NCBI GenBank assembly: GCA_963556195.1
Contig: CAUVYP010000579.1
Location: forward strand, 248,001-312,000
DNA: 64,000 nucleotides
From: Sepiola atlantica
Taxonomy: Eukaryota; Mollusca; Cephalopoda; Sepiida; Sepiolidae
Direction of reading: 5' to 3'
This document shows, piece after piece, positions 25,884 through 37,973 of the stretch (position 1 is the first letter of the stretch; each line of letters starts with the position of its first letter). Position numbers and translations under genes: made by a program. The notes under the pieces were generated by a model. It ran no database searches, was not told the origin of the DNA, and saw only the letters and a list, made by a program, of their open reading frames with translations.

Positions 25884-27371
25884 TTGTTGATGTTTTGCGT
25901 ATTCAGTTTGTATCGACATATCTCCGGGAGTACAAGAGCTGAACTTCTGAAACTTGGTACTTCAGTAGAAAATGTGTGTCCGCTAATGTCTGCAAAGTTT
26001 CGGAGCACAATTCTTATAAATGTGGAAGTTATTAACAAAAGACCTATCAACTTTAAATCGCACTAAATTTTGTTGATGTTTTGCGTATTCAGTTTGTATC
26101 GACATATCTCCGGGAGTACAAGAGCTGAACTTCTGAAACTTGGTACTTCAGTAGAAAATGTGTGTCCGCTAATGTCTGCAAAGTTTCGGAGCACAATTCT
26201 TATAAATGTGGAAGTTATTAACAAAAGACCTATCAACTTTAAATCGCACTAAATTTTGTTGATGTTTTGCGTATTCAGTTTGTATCGACATATCTCCGGG
26301 AGTACAAGAGCTGAACTTCTGAAACTTCGTACATCAGTAGAAAATGTGTGTCCGCTATTGTCTGCAAAGTTTCGGAGCACAATTCTCATAAATGTGGAAG
26401 TTATAAACAAAAGCGATATCAACTTAAAATCGCACTAAATTTTGTTGATGTTTTGCGTATTCAGTTTGTATCGACATATCTCCGGGAGTACAAGAGCTGA
26501 ACTTCTGAAACTTGGTACTGCAGTAGAAAATGTGTGTCCGCTAATGTCTGCAAAGTTTCGGAGCACAATTCTTATAAATGTGGAAGTTATTAACAAAAGA
26601 CCTATCAACTTTAAATCGCACTAAATTTTGTTGATGTTTTGCGTATTCAGTTTGTATCGACATATCTCCGGGAGTACAAGAGCTGAACTTCTGAAACTTG
26701 GTACTTCAGTAGAAAATGTGTGCCCGCTGATGTCTGCAAAGTTTCAGAGCAAAATTTGTATAAATGTGGAAGTTATAAACACAAGCGATATCAACTTAAA
26801 ATCGCACTAAATTTTGTTGATGTTTTGCGTATTGAGTTTGTATCGACATATCTCCGGGAGTACAAGAGCTGAACTTCTGAAACTTGGTACTTCAGTAGAA
26901 AATGTGTGTCCGCTAATGTCTGCAAAGTTTCGGAGCACAATTCTTATAAATGTGGAAGTTATAAACAAAAGCGATATCAACTTAAAATCGCACTAAAATT
27001 TGTTGATGTTTTGCGTATTCAGTTTGTATCGACATATCTCCGGGAGTACAAGAGCTGAACTTCTGAAACTTGGTACTTCAGTAGAAAATGTGTGTCCGCT
27101 AATGTCTGCAAAGTTTCGGAGCACAATTCTTATAAATGTGGAAGTTATTAACAAAAGACCTATCAACTTTAAATCGCACTAAATTTTGTTGATGTTTTGC
27201 GTATTCAGTTTGTATCGACATATCTCCGGGAGTACAAGAGCTGAACTTCTGAAACTTGGTACTTCAGTAGAAAATGTGTGTCCGCTAATGTCTGCAAAGT
27301 TTCGGAGCACAATTCTTATAAATGTGGAAGTTATAAACAAAAGCGATATCAACTTAAAATCGCACTAAATT
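25884..27371. repeat. Linker segment after HOR block 3 (eight monomers)
   Basis: The order is D-D-A-D-B-C-D-C. The first three monomers continue the 17-monomer pattern as a truncated fourth copy. The D at 26442 carries the PstI-type CTGCAG (26518-26523). The B at 26628 has AGCAAAATTTG, and the C at 26814 has GTATTGAG. The order after the third monomer matches no neighbouring block, so a block boundary lies near 26442. Confidence 0.8.
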
Positions 27372-28487
27372 TTGTTGATGTTTTGCGTATTCAGTTTGTA
27401 TCGACATATCTCCGGGAGTACAAGAGCTGAACTTCTGAAACTTGGTACTTCAGTAGAAAATGTGTGCCCGCTAATGTCTGCAAAGTTTCAGAGCACAATT
27501 TGTATAAATGTGGAAGTTATAAACACAAGCGATATCAACTTAAAATCGCACTAAATTTTGTTGATGTTTTGCGTATTCAGTTTGTATCGACATATCTCCG
27601 GGAGTACAAGAGCTGAACTTCTGAAACTTGGTACTTCAGTAGGAAATGTGTGTCCGCTAATGTCTGCAAAGTTTCGGAGCACAATTCTTATAAATGTGGA
27701 AGTTATAAACAAAAGCGATATCAACTTAAAATCGCACTAAAATTTGTTGATGTTTTGCGTATTCAGTTTGTATCGACATATCTCCGGGAGTACAAGAGCT
27801 GAACTTCTGAAACTTGGTACTTCAGTAGAAAATGTGTGTCCGCTAATGTCTGCAAAGTTTCAGAGCACAATTTGTATAAATGTGGAAGTTATAAACACAA
27901 GCGATATCAACTTAAAATCGCACTAAATTTTGTTGATGTTTTGCGTATTCAGTTTGTATCGACATATCTCCGGGTGTACAAGAGCTGAACTTCTGAAACT
28001 TGGTACTTCAGTAGAAAATGTGTGTCCGCTAATGTCTGCAAAGTTTCGGAGCACAATTCTTATAAATGTGGAAGTTATTAACAAAAGACCCATCAACTTT
28101 AAATCGCACTAAATTTTGTTGATGTTTTGCGTATTCAGTTTGTATCGACATATCTCCGGGAGTACAAGAGCTGAACTTCTGAAACTTCGTACATCAGTAG
28201 AAAATGTGTGTCCGCTATTGTCTGCAAAGTTTCGGAGCACAATTCTCATAAATGTGGAAGTTATAAACAAAAGCGATATCAACTTAAAACTGCACTAAAT
28301 TTTGTTGATGTTTTGCGTATGCAGTTTGTATCGACATATCTCCGGGAGTACAAGAGCTGAACTTCTGAAACTTGGTACTTCAGTAGAAAATGTGTGTCCG
28401 CTAATGTCTGCAAAGTTTCGGAGCACAATTCTTATAAATGTGGAAGTTATAAACAAAAGCGATATCAACTTAAAATCGCACTAAATT

Positions 28488-28673
28488 TTGTTGATGTTTT
28501 GCGTATTCAGTTTGTATCGACATATCTCCGGGAGTACAAGAGCTGAACTTCTGAAACTTGGTACTTCAGTAGAGAATGTGTGTCCGCTAATGTCTGCAAA
28601 GTTTCGGAGCACAATTCTTTTAAATGTGGAAGTTATTAACAAAAGACCTATCAACTTTAAATCGCACTAAATT
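28488..28673. repeat. Monomer subtype E (CTTTTAAATG)
   Basis: E is a type D copy with T133, so CTTATAAATG reads CTTTTAAATG. Most copies also have G87 (GTAGAGAATG). An E subgroup has C49 (GAGTCCAAG) and is found at 13050, 14538, 17142, 20304, 23466 and 31650. E is confined to the window from 13 kb rightwards, apart from a chimeric copy at 960. Confidence 0.9.
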
Positions 28674-31600
28674 TTGTTGATGTTTTGCGTATTCAGTTTG
28701 TATCGACATATCTCCGGGAGTACAAGAGCTGAACTTCTGAAACTTCGTACATCAGTAGAAAATGTGTGTCCGCTATTGTCTGCAAAGTTTCGGAGCACAA
28801 TTCTCATAAATGTGGAAGTTATAAACAAAAGCGATATCAACTTAAAATCGCACTAAATTTTGTTGATGTTTTGCGTATGCAGTTTGTATCGACATATCTC
28901 CGGGAGTACAAGAGCTGAACTTCTGAAACTTGGTACTTCAGTAGAAAATGTGTGTCCGCTAATGTCTGCAAAGTTTCGGAGCACAATTCTTATAAATGTG
29001 GAAGTTATAAACAAAAGCGATATCAACTTAAAATCGCACTAAATTTTGTTGATGTTTTGCGTATTCAGTTTGTATCGACATATCTCCGGGAGTACAAGAG
29101 CTGAACTTCTGAAACTTGGTACTTCAGTAGAGAATGTGTGTCCGCTAATGTCTGCAAAGTTTCGGAGCACAATTCTTTTAAATGTGGAAGTTATTAACAA
29201 AAGACCTATCAACTTTAAATCGCACTAAATTTTGTTGATGTTTTGCGTATTAAGTTTGTATCGACATATCTCCGGGAGTACAAGAGCTGAACTTCTGAAA
29301 CTTCGTACATCAGTAGAAAATGTGTGTCCGCTATTCTCTGCAAAGTTTCGGAGCACAATTCTCATAAATGTGGAAGTTATAAACAAAAGCGATATCAACT
29401 TAAAATCGCACTAAATTTTGTTGATGTTTTGCGTATTCAGTTTGTATCGACATATCTCCGGGAGTACAAGAGCTGAACTTCTGAAACTTGGTACTTCAGT
29501 AGAAAATGTGTGTCCGCTAATGTCTGCAAAGTTTCGGAGCACAATTCTTATAAATGTGGAAGTTATTAACAAAAGACCTATCAACTTAAAATCGCACTAA
29601 ATTTTGTTGATGTTTTGCGTATTCAGTTTGTATCGACATATCTCCGGGAGTACAAGAGCTGAACTTCTGAAACTTGGTACTTCAGTAGAAAATGTGTGTC
29701 CGCTAATGTCTGCAAAGTTTCGGAGCACAATTCTTATAAATGTGGAAGTTATAAACAAAAGCGATATCAACTTAAAATCGCACTAAATTTTGTTGATGTT
29801 TTGCGTATTCAGTTTGTATCGACATATCTCCGGGAGTACAAGAGCTGAACTTCTGAAACTTGGTACTTCAGTAGAAAATGTGTGTCCGCTAATGTCTGCA
29901 AAGTTTCGGAGCACAATTCTTATAAATGTGGAAGTTATTAACAAAAGACCTATCAACTTTAAATCGCACTAAATTTTGTTGATGTTTTGCGTATTCAGTT
30001 TGTATCGACATATCTCCGGGAGTACAAGAGCTGAACTTCTGAAACTTGGTACTTCAGTAGAAAATGTGTGCCCGCTAATGTCTGCAAAGTTTCAGAGCAC
30101 AATTTGTATAAATGTGGAAGTTATAAACACAAGCGATATCAACTTAAAATCGCACTAAATTTTGTTGATGTTTTGCGTATTCAGTTTGTATCGACATATC
30201 TCCGGGAGTACAAGAGCTGAACTTCTGAAACTTGGTACTTCAGTAGAAAATGTGTGTCCGCTAATGTCTGCAAAGTTTCGGAGCACAATTCTTATAAATG
30301 TGGAAGTTATAAACAAAAGCGATATCAACTTAAAATCGCACTAAAATTTGTTGATGTTTTGCGTATTCAGTTTGTATCGACATATCTCCGGGAGTACAAG
30401 AGCTGAACTTCTGAAACTTGGTACTTCAGTAGAAAATGTGTGTCCGCTAATGTCTGCAAAGTTTCAGAGCACAATTTGTATAAATGTGGAAGTTATAAAC
30501 ACAAGCGATATCAACTTAAAATCGCACTAAATTTTGTTGATGTTTTGCGTATTCAGTTTGTATCGACATATCTCCGGGTGTACAAGAGCTGAACTTCTGA
30601 AACTTGGTACTTCAGTAGAAAATGTGTGTCCGCTAATGTCTGCAAAGTTTCGGAGCACAATTCTTATAAATGTGGAAGTTATTAACAAAAGACCCATCAA
30701 CTTTAAATCGCACTAAATTTTGTTGATGTTTTGCGTATTCAGTTTGTATCGACATATCTCCGGGAGTACAAGAGCTGAACTTCTGAAACTTCGTACATCA
30801 GTAGAAAATGTGTGTCCGCTATTGTCTGCAAAGTTTCGGAGCACAATTCTCATAAATGTGGAAGTTATAAACAAAAGCGATATCAACTTAAAACTGCACT
30901 AAATTTTGTTGATGTTTTGCGTATGCAGTTTGTATCGACATATCTCCGGGAGTACAAGAGCTGAACTTCTGAAACTTGGTACTTCAGTAGAAAATGTGTG
31001 TCCGCTAATGTCTGCAAAGTTTCGGAGCACAATTCTTATAAATGTGGAAGTTATAAACAAAAGCGATATCAACTTAAAATCGCACTAAATTTTGTTGATG
31101 TTTTGCGTATTCAGTTTGTATCGACATATCTCCGGGAGTACAAGAGCTGAACTTCTGAAACTTGGTACTTCAGTAGAGAATGTGTGTCCGCTAATGTCTG
31201 CAAAGTTTCGGAGCACAATTCTTTTAAATGTGGAAGTTATTAACAAAAGACCTATCAACTTTAAATCGCACTAAATTTTGTTGATGTTTTGCGTATTCAG
31301 TTTGTATCGACATATCTCCGGGAGTACAAGAGCTGAACTTCTGAAACTTCGTACATCAGTAGAAAATGTGTGTCCGCTATTGTCTGCAAAGTTTCGGAGC
31401 ACAATTCTCATAAATGTGGAAGTTATAAACAAAAGCGATATCAACTTAAAATCGCACTAAATTTTGTTGATGTTTTGCGTATGCAGTTTGTATCGACATA
31501 TCTCCGGGAGTACAAGAGCTGAACTTCTGAAACTTGGTACTTCAGTAGAAAATGTGTGTCCGCTAATGTCTGCAAAGTTTCGGAGCACAATTCTTATAAA

Positions 31601-31835
31601 TGTGGAAGTTATAAACAAAAGCGATATCAACTTAAAATCGCACTAAATTTTGTTGATGTTTTGCGTATTCAGTTTGTATCGACATATCTCCGGGAGTCCA
31701 AGAGCTGAACTTCTGAAACTTGGTACTTCAGTAGAGAATGTGTGTCCGCTAATGTCTGCAAAGTTTCGGAGTACAATTCTTTTAAATGTGGAAGTTATTA
31801 ACAAAAGACCTATCAACTTTAAATCGCACTAAATT

Positions 31836-32021
31836 TTGTTGATGTTTTGCGTATTAAGTTTGTATCGACATATCTCCGGGAGTACAAGAGCTGAACTTCT
31901 GAAACTTCGTACATCAGTAGAAAATGTGTGTCCGCTAATGTCTGCAAAGTTTCGGAGCACAATTCTTATAAATGTGGAAGTTATAAACAAAAGCGATATC
32001 AACTTAAAATCGCACTAAATT
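31836..32021. repeat. Chimeric A/C monomer closing HOR block 4
   Basis: This copy begins as the A with GTATTAAG and CTTCGTACATC, but continues with CTAATG and CTTATAAATG as in type C. The breakpoint lies between monomer positions 78 and 103. Compared with 29232-29789 in copy 1, where A-P-C stands, one chimeric monomer replaces three, a 372-bp loss. Confidence 0.8.
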
Positions 32022-35000
32022 TTGTTGATGTTTTGCGTATTCAGTTTGTATCGACATATCTCCGGGAGTACAAGAGCTGAACTTCTGAAACTTGGTACTT
32101 CAGTAGAAAATGTGTGTCCGCTAATGTCTGCAAAGTTTCGGAGCACAATTCTTATAAATGTGGAAGTTATTAACAAAAGACCTATCAACTTTAAATCGCA
32201 CTAAATTTTGTTGATGTTTTGCGTATTCAGTTTGTATCGACATATCTCCGGGAGTACAAGAGCTGAACTTCTGAAACTTGGTACTTCAGTAGAAAATGTG
32301 TGTCCGCTAATGTCTGCAAAGTTTCGGAGCACAATTCTTATAAATGTGGAAGTTATTAACAAAAGACCTATCAACTTTAAATCGCACTAAATTTTGTTGA
32401 TGTTTTGCGTATTCAGTTTGTATCGACATATCTCCGGGAGTACAAGAGCTGAACTTCTGAAACTTCGTACATCAGTAGAAAATGTGTGTCCGCTATTGTC
32501 TGCAAAGTTTCGGAGCACAATTCTCATAAATGTGGAAGTTATAAACAAAAGCGATATCAACTTAAAATCGCACTAAATTTTGTTGATGTTTTGCGTATTC
32601 AGTTTGTATCGACATATCTCCGGGAGTACAAGAGCTGAACTTCTGAAACTTGGTACTTCAGTAGAAAATGTGTGTCCGCTAATGTCTGCAAAGTTTCGGA
32701 GCACAATTCTTATAAATGTGGAAGTTATTAACAAAAGACCTATCAACTTTAAATCGCACTAAATTTTGTTGATGTTTTGCGTATTCAGTTTGTATCGACA
32801 TATCTCCGGGAGTACAAGAGCTGAACTTCTGAAACTTGGTACTTCAGTAGAAAATGTGTGTCCGCTAATGTCTGCAAAGTTTCGGAGCACAATTCTTATA
32901 AATGTGGAAGTTATTAACAAAAGACCTATCAACTTTAAATCGCACTAAATTTTGTTGATGTTTTGCGTATTCAGTTTGTATCGACATATCTCCGGTAGTA
33001 CAAGAGCTGAACTTCTAAAACTTCGTACATCAGTAGAAAATGTGTGTCCGCTATTGTCTGCAAAGTTTCGGAGCACAATTCTCATAAATGTGGAAGTTAT
33101 AAACAAAAGCGATATCAACTTAAAATCGCACTCAATTTTGTTAATGTTTTGCGTATTCAGTTTGTATCGACATATCTCCGGGAGTACAAGAGCTGAACTT
33201 CTGAAACTTGGTACTTCAGTAGAAAATGTGTGCCCGCTGATGTCTGCAAAGTTTCAGAGCACAATTTGTATAAATGTGGAAGTTATAAACACAAGCGATA
33301 TCAACTTAAAATCGCACTAAATTTTGTTGATGTTTTGCGTATTCAGTTTGTATCGACATATCTCCGGGAGTACAAGAGCTGAACTTCTGAAACTTGGTAC
33401 TTCAGTAGAAAATGTGTGTCCGCTAATGTCTGCAAAGTTTCGGAGCACAATTCTTATAAATGTGGAAGTTATTAACAAAAGACCTATCAACTTAAAATCG
33501 CACTAAATTTTGTTGATGTTTTGCGTATTCAGTTTGTATCGACATATCTCCGGGAGTACAAGAGCTGAACTTCTGAAACTTGGTACTTCAGTAGAAAATG
33601 TGTGTCCGCTAATGTCTGCAAAGTTTCGGAGCACAATTCTTATAAATGTGGAAGTTATAAACAAAAGCGATATCAACTTAAAATCGCACTAAATTTTGTT
33701 GATGTTTTGCGTATTCAGTTTGTATCGACATATCTCCGGGAGTACAAGAGCTGAACTTCTGAAACTTGGTACTTCAGTAGAAAATGTGTGTCCGCTAATG
33801 TCTGCAAAGTTTCGGAGCACAATTCTTATAAATGTGGAAGTTATTAACAAAAGACCTATCAACTTAAAATCGCACTAAATTTTGTTGATGTTTTGCGTAT
33901 TCAGTTTGTATCGACATATCTCCGGGAGTACAAGAGCTGAACTTCTGAAACTTGGTACTTCAGTAGAAAATGTGTGTCCGCTAATGTCTGCAAAGTTTCG
34001 GAGCACAATTCTTATAAATGTGGAAGTTATAAACAAAAGCGATATCAACTTAAAATCGCACTAAATTTTGTTGATGTTTTGCGTATTCAGTTTGTATCGA
34101 CATATCTCCGGGAGTACAAGAGCTGAACTTCTGAAACTTGGTACTTCAGTAGAAAATGTGTGTCCGCTAATGTCTGCAAAGTTTCGGAGCACAATTCTTA
34201 TAAATGTGGAAGTTATTAACAAAAGACCTATCAACTTTAAATCGCACTAAATTTTGTTGATGTTTTGCGTATTCAGTTTGTATCGACATATCTCCGGGAG
34301 TACAAGAGCTGAACTTCTGAAACTTGGTACTTCAGTAGAAAATGTGTGTCCGCTAATGTCTGCAAAGTTTCGGAGCACAATTCTTATAAATGTGGAAGTT
34401 ATTAACAAAAGACCTATCAACTTTAAATCGCACTAAATTTTGTTGATGTTTTGCGTATTCAGTTTGTATCGACATATCTCCGGGAGTACAAGAGCTGAAC
34501 TTCTGAAACTTCGTACATCAGTAGAAAATGTGTGTCCGCTATTGTCTGCAAAGTTTCGGAGCACAATTCTCATAAATGTGGAAGTTATAAACAAAAGCGA
34601 TATCAACTTAAAATCGCACTAAATTTTGTTGATGTTTTGCGTATTCAGTTTGTATCGACATATCTCCGGGAGTACAAGAGCTGAACTTCTGAAACTTGGT
34701 ACTTCAGTAGAAAATGTGTGTCCGCTAATGTCTGCAAAGTTTCGGAGCACAATTCTTATAAATGTGGAAGTTATTAACAAAAGACCTATCAACTTTAAAT
34801 CGCACTAAATTTTGTTGATGTTTTGCGTATTCAGTTTGTATCGACATATCTCCGGGAGTACAAGAGCTGAACTTCTGAAACTTGGTACTTCAGTAGAAAA
34901 TGTGTGTCCGCTAATGTCTGCAAAGTTTCGGAGCACAATTCTTATAAATGTGGAAGTTATTAACAAAAGACCTATCAACTTTAAATCGCACTAAATTTTG

Positions 35001-37973
35001 TTGATGTTTTGCGTATTCAGTTTGTATCGACATATCTCCGGTAGTACAAGAGCTGAACTTCTAAAACTTCGTACATCAGTAGAAAATGTGTGTCCGCTAT
35101 TGTCTGCAAAGTTTCGGAGCACAATTCTCATAAATGTGGAAGTTATAAACAAAAGCGATATCAACTTAAAATCGCACTCAATTTTGTTAATGTTTTGCGT
35201 ATTCAGTTTGTATCGACATATCTCCGGGAGTACAAGAGCTGAACTTCTGAAACTTGGTACTTCAGTAGAAAATGTGTGCCCGCTGATGTCTGCAAAGTTT
35301 CAGAGCACAATTTGTATAAATGTGGAAGTTATAAACACAAGCGATATCAACTTAAAATCGCACTAAATTTTGTTGATGTTTTGCGTATTCAGTTTGTATC
35401 GACATATCTCCGGGAGTACAAGAGCTGAACTTCTGAAACTTGGTACTTCAGTAGAAAATGTGTGTCCGCTAATGTCTGCAAAGTTTCGGAGCACAATTCT
35501 TATAAATGTGGAAGTTATTAACAAAAGACCTATCAACTTAAAATCGCACTAAATTTTGTTGATGTTTTGCGTATTCAGTTTGTATCGACATATCTCCGGG
35601 AGTACAAGAGCTGAACTTCTGAAACTTGGTACTTCAGTAGAAAATGTGTGTCCGCTAATGTCTGCAAAGTTTCGGAGCACAATTCTTATAAATGTGGAAG
35701 TTATAAACAAAAGCGATATCAACTTAAAATCGCACTAAATTTTGTTGATGTTTTGCGTATTCAGTTTGTATCGACATATCTCCGGGAGTACAAGAGCTGA
35801 ACTTCTGAAACTTGGTACTTCAGTAGAAAATGTGTGTCCGCTAATGTCTGCAAAGTTTCGGAGCACAATTCTTATAAATGTGGAAGTTATTAACAAAAGA
35901 CCTATCAACTTAAAATCGCACTAAATTTTGTTGATGTTTTGCGTATTCAGTTTGTATCGACATATCTCCGGGAGTACAAGAGCTGAACTTCTGAAACTTG
36001 GTACTTCAGTAGAAAATGTGTGTCCGCTAATGTCTGCAAAGTTTCGGAGCACAATTCTTATAAATGTGGAAGTTATAAACAAAAGCGATATCAACTTAAA
36101 ATCGCACTAAATTTTGTTGATGTTTTGCGTATTCAGTTTGTATCGACATATCTCCGGGAGTACAAGAGCTGAACTTCTGAAACTTGGTACTTCAGTAGAA
36201 AATGTGTGTCCGCTAATGTCTGCAAAGTTTCGGAGCACAATTCTTATAAATGTGGAAGTTATTAACAAAAGACCTATCAACTTTAAATCGCACTAAATTT
36301 TGTTGATGTTTTGCGTATTCAGTTTGTATCGACATATCTCCGGGAGTACAAGAGCTGAACTTCTGAAACTTGGTACTTCAGTAGAAAATGTGTGTCCGCT
36401 AATGTCTGCAAAGTTTCGGAGCACAATTCTTATAAATGTGGAAGTTATTAACAAAAGACCTATCAACTTTAAATCGCACTAAATTTTGTTGATGTTTTGC
36501 GTATTCAGTTTGTATCGACATATCTCCGGGAGTACAAGAGCTGAACTTCTGAAACTTCGTACATCAGTAGAAAATGTGTGTCCGCTATTGTCTGCAAAGT
36601 TTCGGAGCACAATTCTCATAAATGTGGAAGTTATAAACAAAAGCGATATCAACTTAAAATCGCACTAAATTTTGTTGATGTTTTGCGTATTCAGTTTGTA
36701 TCGACATATCTCCGGGAGTACAAGAGCTGAACTTCTGAAACTTGGTACTTCAGTAGAAAATGTGTGTCCGCTAATGTCTGCAAAGTTTCGGAGCACAATT
36801 CTTATAAATGTGGAAGTTATTAACAAAAGACCTATCAACTTTAAATCGCACTAAATTTTGTTGATGTTTTGCGTATTCAGTTTGTATCGACATATCTCCG
36901 GGAGTACAAGAGCTGAACTTCTGAAACTTCGTACATCAGTAGAAAATGTGTGTCCGCTATTGTCTGCAAAGTTTCGGAGCACAATTCTCATAAATGTGGA
37001 AGTTATAAACAAAAGCGATATCAACTTAAAATCGCACTAAATTTTGTTGATGTTTTGCGTATTCAGTTTGTATCGACATATCTCCGGGAGTACAAGAGCT
37101 GAACTTCTGAAACTTGGTACTTCAGTAGAAAATGTGTGTCCGCTAATGTCTGCAAAGTTTCGGAGCACAATTCTTATAAATGTGGAAGTTATTAACAAAA
37201 GACCTATCAACTTTAAATCGCACTAAATTTTGTTGATGTTTTGCGTATTCAGTTTGTATCGACATATCTCCGGGAGTACAAGAGCTGAACTTCTGAAACT
37301 TGGTACTTCAGTAGAAAATGTGTGTCCGCTAATGTCTGCAAAGTTTCGGAGCACAATTCTTATAAATGTGGAAGTTATTAACAAAAGACCTATCAACTTT
37401 AAATCGCACTAAATTTTGTTGATGTTTTGCGTATTCAGTTTGTATCGACATATCTCCGGTAGTACAAGAGCTGAACTTCTAAAACTTCGTACATCAGTAG
37501 AAAATGTGTGTCCGCTATTGTCTGCAAAGTTTCGGAGCACAATTCTCATAAATGTGGAAGTTATAAACAAAAGCGATATCAACTTAAAATCGCACTCAAT
37601 TTTGTTGATGTTTTGCGTATTCAGTTTGTATCGACATATCTCCGGGAGTACAAGAGCTGAACTTCTGAAACTTGGTACTTCAGTAGAAAATGTGTGCCAC
37701 CTGATGTCTGCAAAGTTTCAGAGCACAATTTGTATAAATGTGGAAGTTATAAACACAAGCGATATCAACTTAAAATCGCACTAAATTTTGTTGATGTTTT
37801 GCGTATTCAGTTTGTATCGACATATCTCCGGGAGTACAAGAGCTGAACTTCTGAAACTTGGTACTTCAGTAGAAAATGTGTGTCCGCTAATGTCTGCAAA
37901 GTTTCGGAGCACAATTCTTATAAATGTGGAAGTTATTAACAAAAGACCTATCAACTTAAAATCGCACTAAATT
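32022..37973. repeat. HOR block 5: 11-monomer unit (2046 bp), two full and one altered copy
   Basis: The unit reads D-D-A-D-D-A-B-P-C-P-C at 32022-34067 and 34068-36113. The repeated P-C pair looks like a dimer duplication of the single P-C at the end of the 17-monomer unit. Copy 3 (36114-37973) reads D-D-A-D-A-D-D-A-B-P, with an extra two monomers in the middle and a shortened end. All three copies share CCGGTAGTAC and a lost stop (CACTCAATTTTG) at the A-B junction; copies 1 and 2 also share GTTAATG there. The block is related to the last nine monomers of the 17-monomer HOR. Confidence 0.9.

Larger units (their letters stand above)
27372..32021. repeat. HOR block 4: second 14-monomer unit, one full and one shortened copy
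   Basis: The unit reads B-C-B-D*-A'-F-E-A-F-E-A-P-C-D at 27372-29975. It contains an internal A-F-E triplet duplication (28116-28673 and 28674-29231, 558 bp each). Copy 2 at 29976-32021 keeps 11 monomers, and its last one (31836) is an A/C chimera. The expected P between A and C is missing there, and D-D of the next block follows. The length of 14 equals that of block 1, but the monomer order is different. Confidence 0.88.
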
